A stretch of DNA of 6,811 nt from Micromonosporaceae bacterium (GTDB lineage: Bacteria > Actinomycetota > Actinomycetes > Mycobacteriales > Micromonosporaceae): the NCBI GenBank assembly GCA_019689695.1, contig JADGHA010000235.1, positions 1-6,811 on the forward strand, written 5' to 3'. The translations under genes and the position numbers were made by a program. This document shows positions 1-6,441 of the stretch, piece by piece; the stretch's first letter is position 1, and every line of letters starts with the position of its first letter. The notes under the pieces are model-generated. The model did no database searches, had not been told where the DNA came from, and saw nothing but the letters and a program-made list of their open reading frames with translations.

Positions 1-58
1 TGTATAAAGATACTGGGAGTTCCGTTCGGGGGCGGGGGTCGGCCGGCTCCGGCTGTGG

Positions 59-313
59 GTGCCCTGCCAGGTGGTCTGGGTCCGCGACGGGCCGGACGCG
101 TACGGGTACGGCTTCGGCACCCTGCCGGGCCACCCTGAGCACGGCGAGGAGGCCTTTCTGGTCAGCCGGGATGCCGATGGCCGGGTGTGGTTCGAGGTGC
201 GCGCCTTCAGCCGGCCGGCGACCTGGTACGCCAAGCTGGGCGGCCCGGTCACCCGTCGCTTCCAGGACTGGACGACCGATCGGTACGTGGCCGCGGCCCG
301 GGGGCTGGGCTGA
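59..313 (+). pseudogene. Truncated DUF1990-family protein (C-terminal half only)
   Basis: The 84-residue reading frame matches the C-terminal half of DUF1990 proteins, a bacterial family of unknown function usually about 160-180 residues long. Its hallmarks are PCQVVWV (residues 2-8), GFGTLPGHPEHGEEAFLV (residues 18-35), the WFEVRAFSRPATWYAKL stretch (44-60) and a closing GPVTRRFQ...DRY segment. The first half of the family is missing. Family-like sequence (LWVPCQVVWV) begins slightly before the GTG at 59, but the frame is closed by TAA at 5-7, and neither other frame in bases 1-58 looks like the missing part. There is no convincing Shine-Dalgarno before the GTG. It ends 6 bases from the stop of the convergent LacI-type gene. 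I read it as a remnant or a broken gene. A short expressed protein, or a frameshift or assembly break just outside the window, remains possible. Family assignment is firm; the pseudogene call is inference. Confidence 0.6.
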
Positions 314-319
314 CCCAGG

Positions 320-1294
320 TCAGGCGCTCTCCCGGTAGACCAGCTCCGACGGGTACGCGGTGACCGGCGGCATCCAGGTCTGCTCGAGTACCGCGGTCGC
401 AGCCGCCGCGGCGATGCGCTCGACCGGATGGGTCGCCGTGGTGAGGGCCGGCACCCCGTACGAGGCGAACGGGATGTCGTCGAAGCCGGCCACGGCGATG
501 TCGCCGGGCACCTCGATGCCCCGGCTACGTAGCACGGCGATCGCGCCCAGCGCCATCGCGTCGCTGGTGGCGAAGACCGCGTCCGTATCCGGCCAGCGGT
601 CCAGCACGTCCAGCATCGCCGCCCGTCCGCCCGCCGCGGTGAAGTCGCCCGGCACGAGGCGTACCGGGAGTCCGGCGGCGACCATCGCGGCCTGGTAGGC
701 GTCGATCGGCCGCTGCGTGCAGGGCATCCACGCGGGCCCGGTCACCATGGCGATGCGCCGGCGACCGGACGCGTACAGGTGCTGGATCATGGCGCTCGTC
801 GCCCCGCCGTTGTCGACGTCGAACGATGGCACGCCCGGCCAGCCGATGCCGATCGACACCACCCGACCGATCAGGCTGCGCGGCAATGCGCGCAGGACCG
901 CCTCGGTCGTGTTGACCAGGACAGCGCCGCACACGCTGCGGTCACCGGCCAGCCGGTGCAGCACCGTGGGCGCCGAGTCCATCGGGAGCCACTGCAGCGA
1001 CGCGCCGATGCCGTAGCGCGCTCCGACCTCCGCGGTCGCCCGGACCACCCGGTCGACGTACGGATCGTCCAGCACCGCGGGGTCCAGCCCGACGACCGCG
1101 ACGACCAGCCGGTACCCCTTGCCGGTCACCAGGGCTCTGGCCGCGGGATCCGGTGCGTAGCCGAGCCGGGTGGCGGCGGCGCGCACCCGTTCGCGGGTAT
1201 CGGGGGACGCGGGTCCGTATCCGCCGAGCACCCGCGATGCGGTCGAACGGGAGACGCCGGCGGCGCGCGCCACGTCCTCGAGCGTGGGAGCCAT
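320..1294 (-). CDS. LacI-family transcriptional repressor
   Basis: This 324-residue protein has the standard LacI/GalR length and layout. The N-terminal helix-turn-helix (residues 4-24) reads TLEDVARAAGVSRSTASRVL, with recognition helix residues R16 and S17 in place of LacI Y17/Q18. The hinge follows at YAPDPAARALVTGK (46-59), with L55 at the position of the minor-groove-inserting leucine. From about residue 61 comes a periplasmic-binding-protein-like sensor domain, with DVDNGGATSAMIQHL, GRRRIAMVTGP, DAVFATSDAMALGAI and DIAVAGFDD segments. ATG at 1294 is the only credible start, because the next upstream ATG (1306) is separated by an in-frame TAG. No good Shine-Dalgarno precedes it, so a leaderless message is possible. 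It is divergent from the MFS transporter, with a perfect LacI-type palindrome between them, so it probably represses the transporter and itself until a small ligand, likely a sugar or sugar-like compound, binds. The ligand cannot be told from sequence. Confidence 0.95.
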   Translation of the reverse strand: MAPTLEDVARAAGVSRSTASRVLGGYGPASPDTRERVRAAATRLGYAPDPAARALVTGKGYRLVVAVVGLDPAVLDDPYVDRVVRATAEVGARYGIGASLQWLPMDSAPTVLHRLAGDRSVCGAVLVNTTEAVLRALPRSLIGRVVSIGIGWPGVPSFDVDNGGATSAMIQHLYASGRRRIAMVTGPAWMPCTQRPIDAYQAAMVAAGLPVRLVPGDFTAAGGRAAMLDVLDRWPDTDAVFATSDAMALGAIAVLRSRGIEVPGDIAVAGFDDIPFASYGVPALTTATHPVERIAAAAATAVLEQTWMPPVTAYPSELVYRESA

Positions 1295-1321
1295 GAGCTA
1301 AATCATGCACCGGCCGCCTTG

Positions 1322-1341
1322 CGTTGAGAGCGCTCTCACCG
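1322..1341. promoter_or_regulatory. LacI-type operator between the divergent repressor and MFS genes
   Basis: TGAGAGCGCTCTCA at 1325-1338 is a perfect 14-bp palindrome with the central CG typical of LacI/GalR-family operators. Including flanks, 1322-1341 is symmetric except for one pair (1324/1339). It lies 40 bases before the transporter ATG and 30 bases before the repressor ATG. The left end contains TTGAGA (1324-1329), a possible -35 element for the transporter, so a bound repressor would block RNA polymerase; no good -10 follows it. That the divergent LacI protein is the one that binds here is inference from position and site type. Confidence 0.85.
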
Positions 1342-1364
1342 GTGTGCTGCGAAACGCGCACACC
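1341..1364 (+). repeat. Inverted repeat / possible leader hairpin next to the transporter ribosome binding site
   Basis: GGTGTGC (1341-1347) and GCACACC (1358-1364) are perfect complements. With T1348 bulged out, GCG (1349-1351) pairs with CGC (1355-1357) around an AAA loop, giving a 10-bp stem. It begins where the operator flank ends, and the Shine-Dalgarno AAGGGAGGAG (1365-1374) starts at the very next base. It could be an mRNA hairpin at the 5' end of the transporter message or a second protein-binding palindrome. Which applies depends on the unknown transcription start. Confidence 0.55.
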
Positions 1365-1378
1365 AAGGGAGGAGCCCG

Positions 1379-2680
1379 ATGAGCGCGACGACCGCCCCAG
1401 CCCGGCAGGTACGTGCGGCCCGCACGGCAGTGGCCGTGGTCTTCGGGCTCAACGGGCTGACCCTCTCCTCGTGGTTCGCCCGCGTGCCGGCGGCCCGCGA
1501 CGCGCTCGGGCTCTCCGCGGGCCGGCTCGGGCTGCTCCTGCTCACGCTCTCCGTCGGCGCCGTCCTGGCGCTGCCCACCGCGGGCGCGGTCGCCCACCGG
1601 CTGGGCGCCGCGCGGGCCGTCGCGGTCGCCGCCGCGCTGGCGGCCGGCGGCCTGACCCTGGTCGGCGTGGCCACCGGGGCCTGGCGCCTGGCGCCGGCCG
1701 TCGGTGCCGGCCTCTTCGCGATCGGCTACGGCTCCGGCACCTGCGAGGTCGCGATGAACGTAGAGGCGGCCGCGGTGGAGCGGCGGCTCGGGCGAACCAT
1801 CATGCCCCGGTTCCATGCGGCCTGGAGCCTCGGCACGGTCGCCGGGGCGGGGGCCGGTGCAGCCTGCGCCCGGGCCGACGTGCCGATCGCGGTGCACCTG
1901 TTCGCCGCCGCGGTGGTGGTAGCGGCCGGCACCCTGGCCGCCGTGCGTTCGTTCCTGCCGCGGGCGGTCGCCGAACCGGCTGATCGGGCCGTGGGGTCCG
2001 TGGGCCGTTCGGGTGCCGGTGCGCCCTCGGGCAGCGGCGCCCTCGCCGCCTGGCGCGAGCCGCGTACCCTCCTCATCGGACTGCTGCTGCTGGTGCTGGC
2101 CCTCGCCGAGGGCACGGCGAACGACTGGCTGGCGGTCGCGTTCGTGGACGGGCACCAGGTCAGCGCGGCCGCCGGGGCGCTGAGCTTCGGCGTCTTCGTG
2201 GCCGCGATGACCTTCGGGCGGATCGCCGGCACGGTCGCCCTGGACCGGTGGGGCCGGGTCCCGGTGTTGCAGGCGACGATGGTGCTCGCCGCGGGCGGGG
2301 TGGCCATCGCCGTGTTCGCCGGCGCGTGGCCGGTCGCTGTGCTGGGCGTGGCGCTGTGGGGCGTCGGGGCGTCGCTCGGCTTCCCGGTCGGGATGAGCGC
2401 GGCGGCCGACGACGAACGGCGTGCCCCGGCCCGGGTCAGCGTGGTGGCCGTGATCGGCTACACCGCGTTCCTGGCCGGCCCGCCGGTGGTCGGGCTGCTC
2501 GGCGACCAGGTCGGCGTACTCCGCTCGCTGCTGGTCGTGCCGCTCCTGCTGCTGCCGGCCCTCGCCCTGGTGCCGGCCACCGCCCCCGCTCCCCGCGAGC
2601 CTGTCGTGCCAGGCTCCGGTAGCAGCGACATGCCGCTGCTACCGGAGGGCACAACAGCCAGATCAGGGAAAGCGGGTTAG
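1379..2680 (+). CDS. MFS transporter, YbjJ-like family
   Basis: This 433-residue, strongly hydrophobic protein shows the usual 12 membrane helices of major facilitator proteins: six between about residues 16 and 190, a Gly/Ala/Ser-rich loop at about 191-225, then six more to about 400. The block AMNVEAAAVERR...MPRFHAAWSLGT (125-153), EGTANDWLAVAF near the start of the second half, and motif-A-like GRIAGTVALDRWGRVP resemble E. coli YbjJ-type transporters, whose substrates are not well established. The start is ATG at 1379, behind a near-perfect Shine-Dalgarno (AAGGGAGGAG, 1365-1374, 4 bases away). It is divergent from the LacI-type repressor and preceded by its probable operator, suggesting ligand-induced expression and a sugar-like or other small organic substrate (inference). 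The last 30 or so residues are a hydrophilic tail whose codons contain a 14-bp perfect hairpin. The TAG stop overlaps the convergent sdhB stop by 4 bases (2677-2680). Confidence 0.92.
   Translation: MSATTAPARQVRAARTAVAVVFGLNGLTLSSWFARVPAARDALGLSAGRLGLLLLTLSVGAVLALPTAGAVAHRLGAARAVAVAAALAAGGLTLVGVATGAWRLAPAVGAGLFAIGYGSGTCEVAMNVEAAAVERRLGRTIMPRFHAAWSLGTVAGAGAGAACARADVPIAVHLFAAAVVVAAGTLAAVRSFLPRAVAEPADRAVGSVGRSGAGAPSGSGALAAWREPRTLLIGLLLLVLALAEGTANDWLAVAFVDGHQVSAAAGALSFGVFVAAMTFGRIAGTVALDRWGRVPVLQATMVLAAGGVAIAVFAGAWPVAVLGVALWGVGASLGFPVGMSAAADDERRAPARVSVVAVIGYTAFLAGPPVVGLLGDQVGVLRSLLVVPLLLLPALALVPATAPAPREPVVPGSGSSDMPLLPEGTTARSGKAG
2614..2647. terminator. Strong hairpin at the convergent gene ends, inside the transporter coding sequence
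   Basis: CTCCGGTAGCAGCG (2614-2627) and CGCTGCTACCGGAG (2634-2647) are exact reverse complements: a 14-bp perfect stem around a 6-base loop (ACATGC). It encodes transporter residues about 412-423 (the SGSSDMPLLPE region) and ends 30 bases before the sdhB stop codon. No T-run follows on either strand, so it is not a classical intrinsic terminator, but U-tract-less hairpins are commonly proposed as terminators in high-GC actinobacteria. Being symmetric, it could serve both converging transcripts. The structure is seen in the sequence; termination is inferred. Confidence 0.65.
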
Positions 2681-3651
2681 TCGCGCGCCTGGTCGATCTC
2701 CGGGCGTTCCTCGCTGGGGTGGTGGTACGAGATCCCGTCGGCGGGCAGCGGGAACTGCACGTCCTCCCCGTACGGCGAGGGCGCGCCCGGACGCTCGAAG
2801 GTGAACTCCGACAGCGGCAACCGGCCCTGCTCGTCCAGCGTGGTGGTCTGCGGCACCACCGCCGCGGGCTGCCGGGCCGGGCTCGGCGGCGCCGGCTCGT
2901 CCAGCCCTCGCCGGCGGAAGATCTTGCGGCCGAGGAAGACCAGCGGGTCGTAGCGGTTGTCCACCACCCGCTCCTTCATCGGAATGATCGCGTTATCCGT
3001 GATCTTGATGTGCTCCGGGCAGACCTCGGTGCAGCACTTGGTGATGTTGCAGTAGCCCAGGCCCTGCGCCGACTGCGCGAAGTCCTTGCGGTCCGTGCGC
3101 GCGTCCAGCGGATGCATGTCCAGCTCGGCGGCGCGGATGAACAGGCGCGGGCCGGAGAAGGCCCGCTTGTTCTCCTCGTGGTCGCGGATCACGTGGCAGG
3201 TGTTCTGGCACAGGAAGCACTCGATACACTTGCGGAACTCCTGCGAGCGCTCCACGTCCACCTGCTGCATGCGGTACTCGCCGGGGCGCAGGTTCGGCGG
3301 CGGCGCGAAGGCCGGCATCTCCCGCGCCTTCTCGTAGTTGAAGGAGACGTCGGTGACCAGGTCGCGGATGACCGGGAAAGTGCGCAGCGGGGTGATCGTC
3401 ACCGTCTCGCCGTCGGCGAAGGTGGACATCCGCGTCATGCACGCCAGGCGAGGCATGCCGTTGATCTCCATTGAGCAGGAGCCGCACTTGCCTGCCTTGC
3501 AGTTCCACCGGCAGGCCAGGTCCGGGGCCTGGGTTGCCTGCATGCGGTGGATGACGTCGAGGACCACCTCGCCCTCGTTCACTTCGACCTGGAAGTCCTC
3601 CAGGCGCCCGCCCGTGGCGTCGCCCCGCCAGACCCGGAAGTGGCGCTTCAC
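2677..3651 (-). CDS. sdhB: Succinate dehydrogenase iron-sulfur subunit SdhB with C-terminal extension
   Basis: SdhB carries electrons from the FAD of SdhA to the membrane quinone site through three iron-sulfur clusters. All ligands are visible. The N-terminal ferredoxin domain has C51, C56, C59 and C71 for 2Fe-2S (CKAGKCGSC motif). The C-terminal domain has C142, C145, C148 and C211 for 4Fe-4S, and C152, C201 and C207 for 3Fe-4S (CIECFLCQNTC; CNITKCCTEVCPEH). The start is GTG at 3651, overlapping the sdhA stop as GTGA, with a perfect Shine-Dalgarno AAGGAGG (3659-3665) 7 bases upstream inside sdhA; both point to translational coupling. It is the last gene of the sdhCAB operon. The conserved protein ends near residue 249 (GRKIFRRRG), matching the usual 240-260 residues. 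A further 75 residues (about 2680-2904) form a Pro-rich, acidic tail ending in DQARD that I cannot assign to a domain. Succinate rather than fumarate as the physiological substrate is inferred from the family. Confidence 0.97.
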   Translation of the reverse strand: MKRHFRVWRGDATGGRLEDFQVEVNEGEVVLDVIHRMQATQAPDLACRWNCKAGKCGSCSMEINGMPRLACMTRMSTFADGETVTITPLRTFPVIRDLVTDVSFNYEKAREMPAFAPPPNLRPGEYRMQQVDVERSQEFRKCIECFLCQNTCHVIRDHEENKRAFSGPRLFIRAAELDMHPLDARTDRKDFAQSAQGLGYCNITKCCTEVCPEHIKITDNAIIPMKERVVDNRYDPLVFLGRKIFRRRGLDEPAPPSPARQPAAVVPQTTTLDEQGRLPLSEFTFERPGAPSPYGEDVQFPLPADGISYHHPSEERPEIDQARD

Positions 3652-5612
3652 AGTGTTGCCTCCTTAGCCGCCGCCGACCCATCCAGCTTGTTGAGCCGGG
3701 CCTCGGCGAGCGCTCGATCGTAATCGGCGAGCTCTTCGTCGGTGAGATACTTGGCCAGCTCCGCCCGGTCGAACAGGAGCAGCAGCTCGGGCGGCATGGC
3801 GGGCACCGGCTTGCGGGTGATCACCACCTCGCCGGAGCCGGCGTCGAGCGAGCAGACCAGGTTGACCTGCCGCCAGGCCGGGTCCATCGTCGGGTAGTCC
3901 TCCCGGGTGTGCCCGCCGCGCGACTCCTCGCGGGTCAGCGCGGCCTTCGCCGCGCACTCCGAGACCAGCAGCATGTTGCGCAGGTCCAGCGCCAGGTGCC
4001 AGCCGGGGTTGAACCGCCGGCCGCCGGTCGCGGCCACCTTGGCCACCCGGTCCTTCAGGTCGGCCAGCTGCTTGAGCGACTCCTCCAGCTCGGACTTGCG
4101 CCGGATGAGGCCGACCAGGTCCTGCATCACCTGCTGCAGGTCATGCCAGATGGCGTACGGGTTCTCGCCCGAGCGGGACAGCGGCGCCAGCGCCGTCTCC
4201 ACCGCCGCGTCCACATCGGATGGTTTCACCTGCGGCCGGGAGGTCAGCGACGAGGCGTACTTGGCCGCGTGCTCACCCGCCCGCTTGCCGAAGACCAGCA
4301 GGTCGGACAGTGAGTTGCCGCCGAGCCGGTTGGAGCCGTGCATGCCGCCGGACACCTCGCCCGCGGCGAACAGCCCCTGTATCGCGCCGCCGGCCGCGCC
4401 GGTATCCGGGTCCACCTCGACGCCGCCCATGATGTAGTGGCAGGTCGGCCCGATCTCCATGGGCTGCTTGGTGATGTCCACATCGGCCAGTTCCTTGAAC
4501 TGGTGGTACATCGACGGCAGCCGCTTGAGGATGTACTCCGGGGAGCGGCGCGAGGCGATGTCGAGGTAGACGCCGCCGTGCGGGGTGCCGCGCCCCGCCT
4601 TGATCTCGGCGTTGATCGCCCGGGCCACCTCGTCACGGGGCAGCAGCTCCGGCGGCCGGCGGTTGTTGTCCGGGTCGGTGTACCAGCGGTCCGCCTCCTC
4701 CTCGGTCTCCGCGTACTGGTTGCGGAAGACGTCCGGGACGTAGTCGAACATGAACCGCTTGCCCTCGGAGTTGCGCAGCACGCCGCCGTCACCGCGCACC
4801 GACTCGGTGACCAGGATGCCGCGCACCGACGGCGGCCAGACCATGCCGGTCGGATGGAACTGGATGAACTCCATGTTGATCAGCGTTGCGCCGACCCGCA
4901 GCGCCAGCGCGTGGCCGTCCCCCGTGTACTCCCAGGAGTTGGAGGTGACCTTCCAGGACTTGCCGACGCCGCCGGTGGCGAGCACCACCGCCGGCGCGGA
5001 GAAGAGCACGAACTGGCCGGTCTCGCGGTAGTAGCCGAACGCGCCGGCGATCCGGTTGTCGTCGTCGGTCAGCAGCTCGGTGATGGTGGTCTCGGCGAAG
5101 ACCTTGATCCGCGCCTCGTAGTCGCCGTACTCCTGCTTGTCCTCCTGCTGCAGCGAGACGATCTTCTGCTGCAGGGTGCGGATCAGCTCCAGGCCGGTGC
5201 GGTCGCCGACGTGGGCCAGCCGCGGGTACTCGTGGCCGCCGAAGTTGCGCTGCGAGATCTTGCCGTCCTTGGTGCGGTCGAACAGCGCGCCGTAGGTCTC
5301 CAGCTCCCAGACCCGGTCCGGCGCCTCCTTGGCGTGCAGCTCGGCCATCCGGTAGTTGTTGAGGAACTTGCCGCCGCGCATGGTGTCGCGGAAGTGCACC
5401 ATCCAGTTGTCGTTGCTGTTGACGTTGCCCATCGCCGCGGCGGCGCCGCCCTCGGCCATCACCGTGTGCGCCTTGCCGAACAGCGACTTGGAGATGATGG
5501 CGGTGCGCTTGCCGGCCAGCCGCGCCTCGATCGCCGCGCGCAGGCCGGCGCCGCCTGCGCCGATGACCACTACGTCGTAGTGGTGCCGTTCGATCCGTTC
5601 GGTTGTCGTCAT
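3648..5612 (-). CDS. sdhA: Succinate dehydrogenase flavoprotein subunit SdhA
   Basis: SdhA oxidises succinate to fumarate on a covalently bound FAD in the TCA cycle and complex II. From ATG 5612 it has 654 residues, the length of the long actinobacterial Sdh1-type flavoproteins. Visible features, numbered from that start, are the dinucleotide fold VVVIGAGGAG (14-23), H49 in KAHTVMAEGG as the FAD-linking histidine, H253 in FHPTG, T269/E270 in LVTES, R326 in RDEVARAI (equivalent of the E. coli proton-shuttle R286), H392 in CHYIMGG and R429 in SNRLGGNSL. All expected catalytic residues are present. A GTG at 5621 gives three more residues, but AGGTGA (5618-5623) lies 5 bases before ATG 5612 and overlaps that GTG, so I prefer 5612. 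It starts 19 bases after the sdhC stop, and its TGA overlaps the sdhB start. The antisense strand has long open frames only because of codon bias. Confidence 0.97.
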   Translation of the reverse strand: MTTTERIERHHYDVVVIGAGGAGLRAAIEARLAGKRTAIISKSLFGKAHTVMAEGGAAAAMGNVNSNDNWMVHFRDTMRGGKFLNNYRMAELHAKEAPDRVWELETYGALFDRTKDGKISQRNFGGHEYPRLAHVGDRTGLELIRTLQQKIVSLQQEDKQEYGDYEARIKVFAETTITELLTDDDNRIAGAFGYYRETGQFVLFSAPAVVLATGGVGKSWKVTSNSWEYTGDGHALALRVGATLINMEFIQFHPTGMVWPPSVRGILVTESVRGDGGVLRNSEGKRFMFDYVPDVFRNQYAETEEEADRWYTDPDNNRRPPELLPRDEVARAINAEIKAGRGTPHGGVYLDIASRRSPEYILKRLPSMYHQFKELADVDITKQPMEIGPTCHYIMGGVEVDPDTGAAGGAIQGLFAAGEVSGGMHGSNRLGGNSLSDLLVFGKRAGEHAAKYASSLTSRPQVKPSDVDAAVETALAPLSRSGENPYAIWHDLQQVMQDLVGLIRRKSELEESLKQLADLKDRVAKVAATGGRRFNPGWHLALDLRNMLLVSECAAKAALTREESRGGHTREDYPTMDPAWRQVNLVCSLDAGSGEVVITRKPVPAMPPELLLLFDRAELAKYLTDEELADYDRALAEARLNKLDGSAAAKEATL

Positions 5613-5617
5613 TGTGG

Positions 5618-5623
5618 TCACCT
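5618..5623 (-). promoter_or_regulatory. Ribosome binding site that decides the sdhA start
   Basis: On the minus strand AGGTGA occupies 5623 to 5618, followed by 5 bases (CCACA) and ATG at 5612. The alternative GTG (5621-5619) falls inside this element, and the 20 bases above it hold no purine-rich site. This favours ATG 5612 as the sdhA start. Confidence 0.6.
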
Positions 5624-5631
5624 AGTCGGCT

Positions 5632-6441
5632 CTAGTTGAAGAAGCGGAGATCGGGGAACCAGTCGGCGGCGACCGCCATGATGTAGAAGTCGGTCACGGC
5701 GAGCGTGCCCAGCGTGATCCAGGCCAGCTCCATGTGCCTGGTGTTCAACCGCGAGATGAACGTCCACAGCCGGTACCGGAGCGGGTGCCGGGAGAAGTGC
5801 CGGAGCCGCCCGCCCATGATGTGCCGGCAGGAGTGGCAGGAGATGGTGTACGCCCAGAGCATCACCACGTTGCCGAGCAGGATCAGGTTGCCCAGGCCGA
5901 AGCCGACCTTGCCGTCCGCACCGCGGAACGCGATTGCCGCGTCGAAGGTGTTGATGCCGGAGATGACGACCGCGGCGTAGAAGGCGTACCGGTGACCGTT
6001 CTGGAAGATCAGTGGGAACCGGGTCTCGCCGGTGTACCGCTTGTGCCCGTCCGGCACCGCGCAGGCCGGCGGTGACGCCCAGTAGCTGCGGTAGTACGCC
6101 CGGCGGTAGTAGTAGCAGGACAGCCGGAACAGCAGCAGGAAGGGCAGGCTGAAGGCCGCCTCGGGGATGATCCACCAGCCGGGCAGTACCCGGCCGAAAT
6201 GAGCCGCATCGGGCACGCAGCGGTCGGTGATACAGGGCGAGTAGAACGGTGTCAGGTAGTGGTGGTCCTCGACCCAGTACCACTTGTGCAGGTACACCCG
6301 GACGACCGCGTACACCACCCACGCGGTCAGGCCCGTGACCGTCAGCAGCGGGGCCAACCACCAGCGGTCGCGTCGCAGCGTCCGAGCCGATATCGCGGCG
6401 CGGGCCCCTGGCCGGGCCGGCCGCACTGCCGTCGTCGTCAT
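5632..6441 (-). CDS. sdhC: Succinate dehydrogenase cytochrome b / membrane anchor subunit SdhC
   Basis: This 269-residue membrane protein anchors SdhAB and passes electrons to quinone. Its size and five predicted helices (about residues 27-51, 88-112, 151-172, 184-205 and 237-262) fit the single-subunit anchors of actinobacterial Sdh1-type enzymes such as M. tuberculosis Rv0249c; there is no separate sdhD. The conserved core includes GWWIIPEAAFSLPF (88-101), FQNGHRYAFYAA (146-157) and SCHSCRHIMGGRLRHF (201-216). H150, H203, H207 and H236 are candidate haem ligands, by position only. C70 and C75 lie in the loop between helices 1 and 2. The start is ATG 6441, directly preceded by an in-frame TGA and by AGGGAG (6448-6453) 6 bases upstream, so the start is well fixed. 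It is the first gene of the operon, with sdhA beginning 19 bases after its TAG. Function follows from operon context and family resemblance; direct residue assignment is uncertain. Confidence 0.93.
   Translation of the reverse strand: MTTTAVRPARPGARAAISARTLRRDRWWLAPLLTVTGLTAWVVYAVVRVYLHKWYWVEDHHYLTPFYSPCITDRCVPDAAHFGRVLPGWWIIPEAAFSLPFLLLFRLSCYYYRRAYYRSYWASPPACAVPDGHKRYTGETRFPLIFQNGHRYAFYAAVVISGINTFDAAIAFRGADGKVGFGLGNLILLGNVVMLWAYTISCHSCRHIMGGRLRHFSRHPLRYRLWTFISRLNTRHMELAWITLGTLAVTDFYIMAVAADWFPDLRFFN

Noticed and set aside
324..330. GCTCTCC near the end of the lacI-type gene as a second operator
   Set aside because: It is only an imperfect half-site with no inverted partner and lies within coding sequence.
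1298..2155. Minus-strand open frame (285 codons) over the MFS gene and its promoter
   Set aside because: Composition is Arg/Gly/Glu/Gln repeats typical of antisense frames, and it would run through the operator region; the plus-strand transporter explains the bias.
2719..3474. Plus-strand open frame opposite sdhB
   Set aside because: Shadow frame: no family resemblance, and all the SdhB cysteine motifs are on the minus strand.
4338..5639. Long plus-strand open frame (433 codons) antisense to sdhA
   Set aside because: Its residue make-up (Arg, Val, Gly, Ala, His rich, no domain) is the usual mirror image of a high-GC gene; sdhA on the other strand has every catalytic motif.
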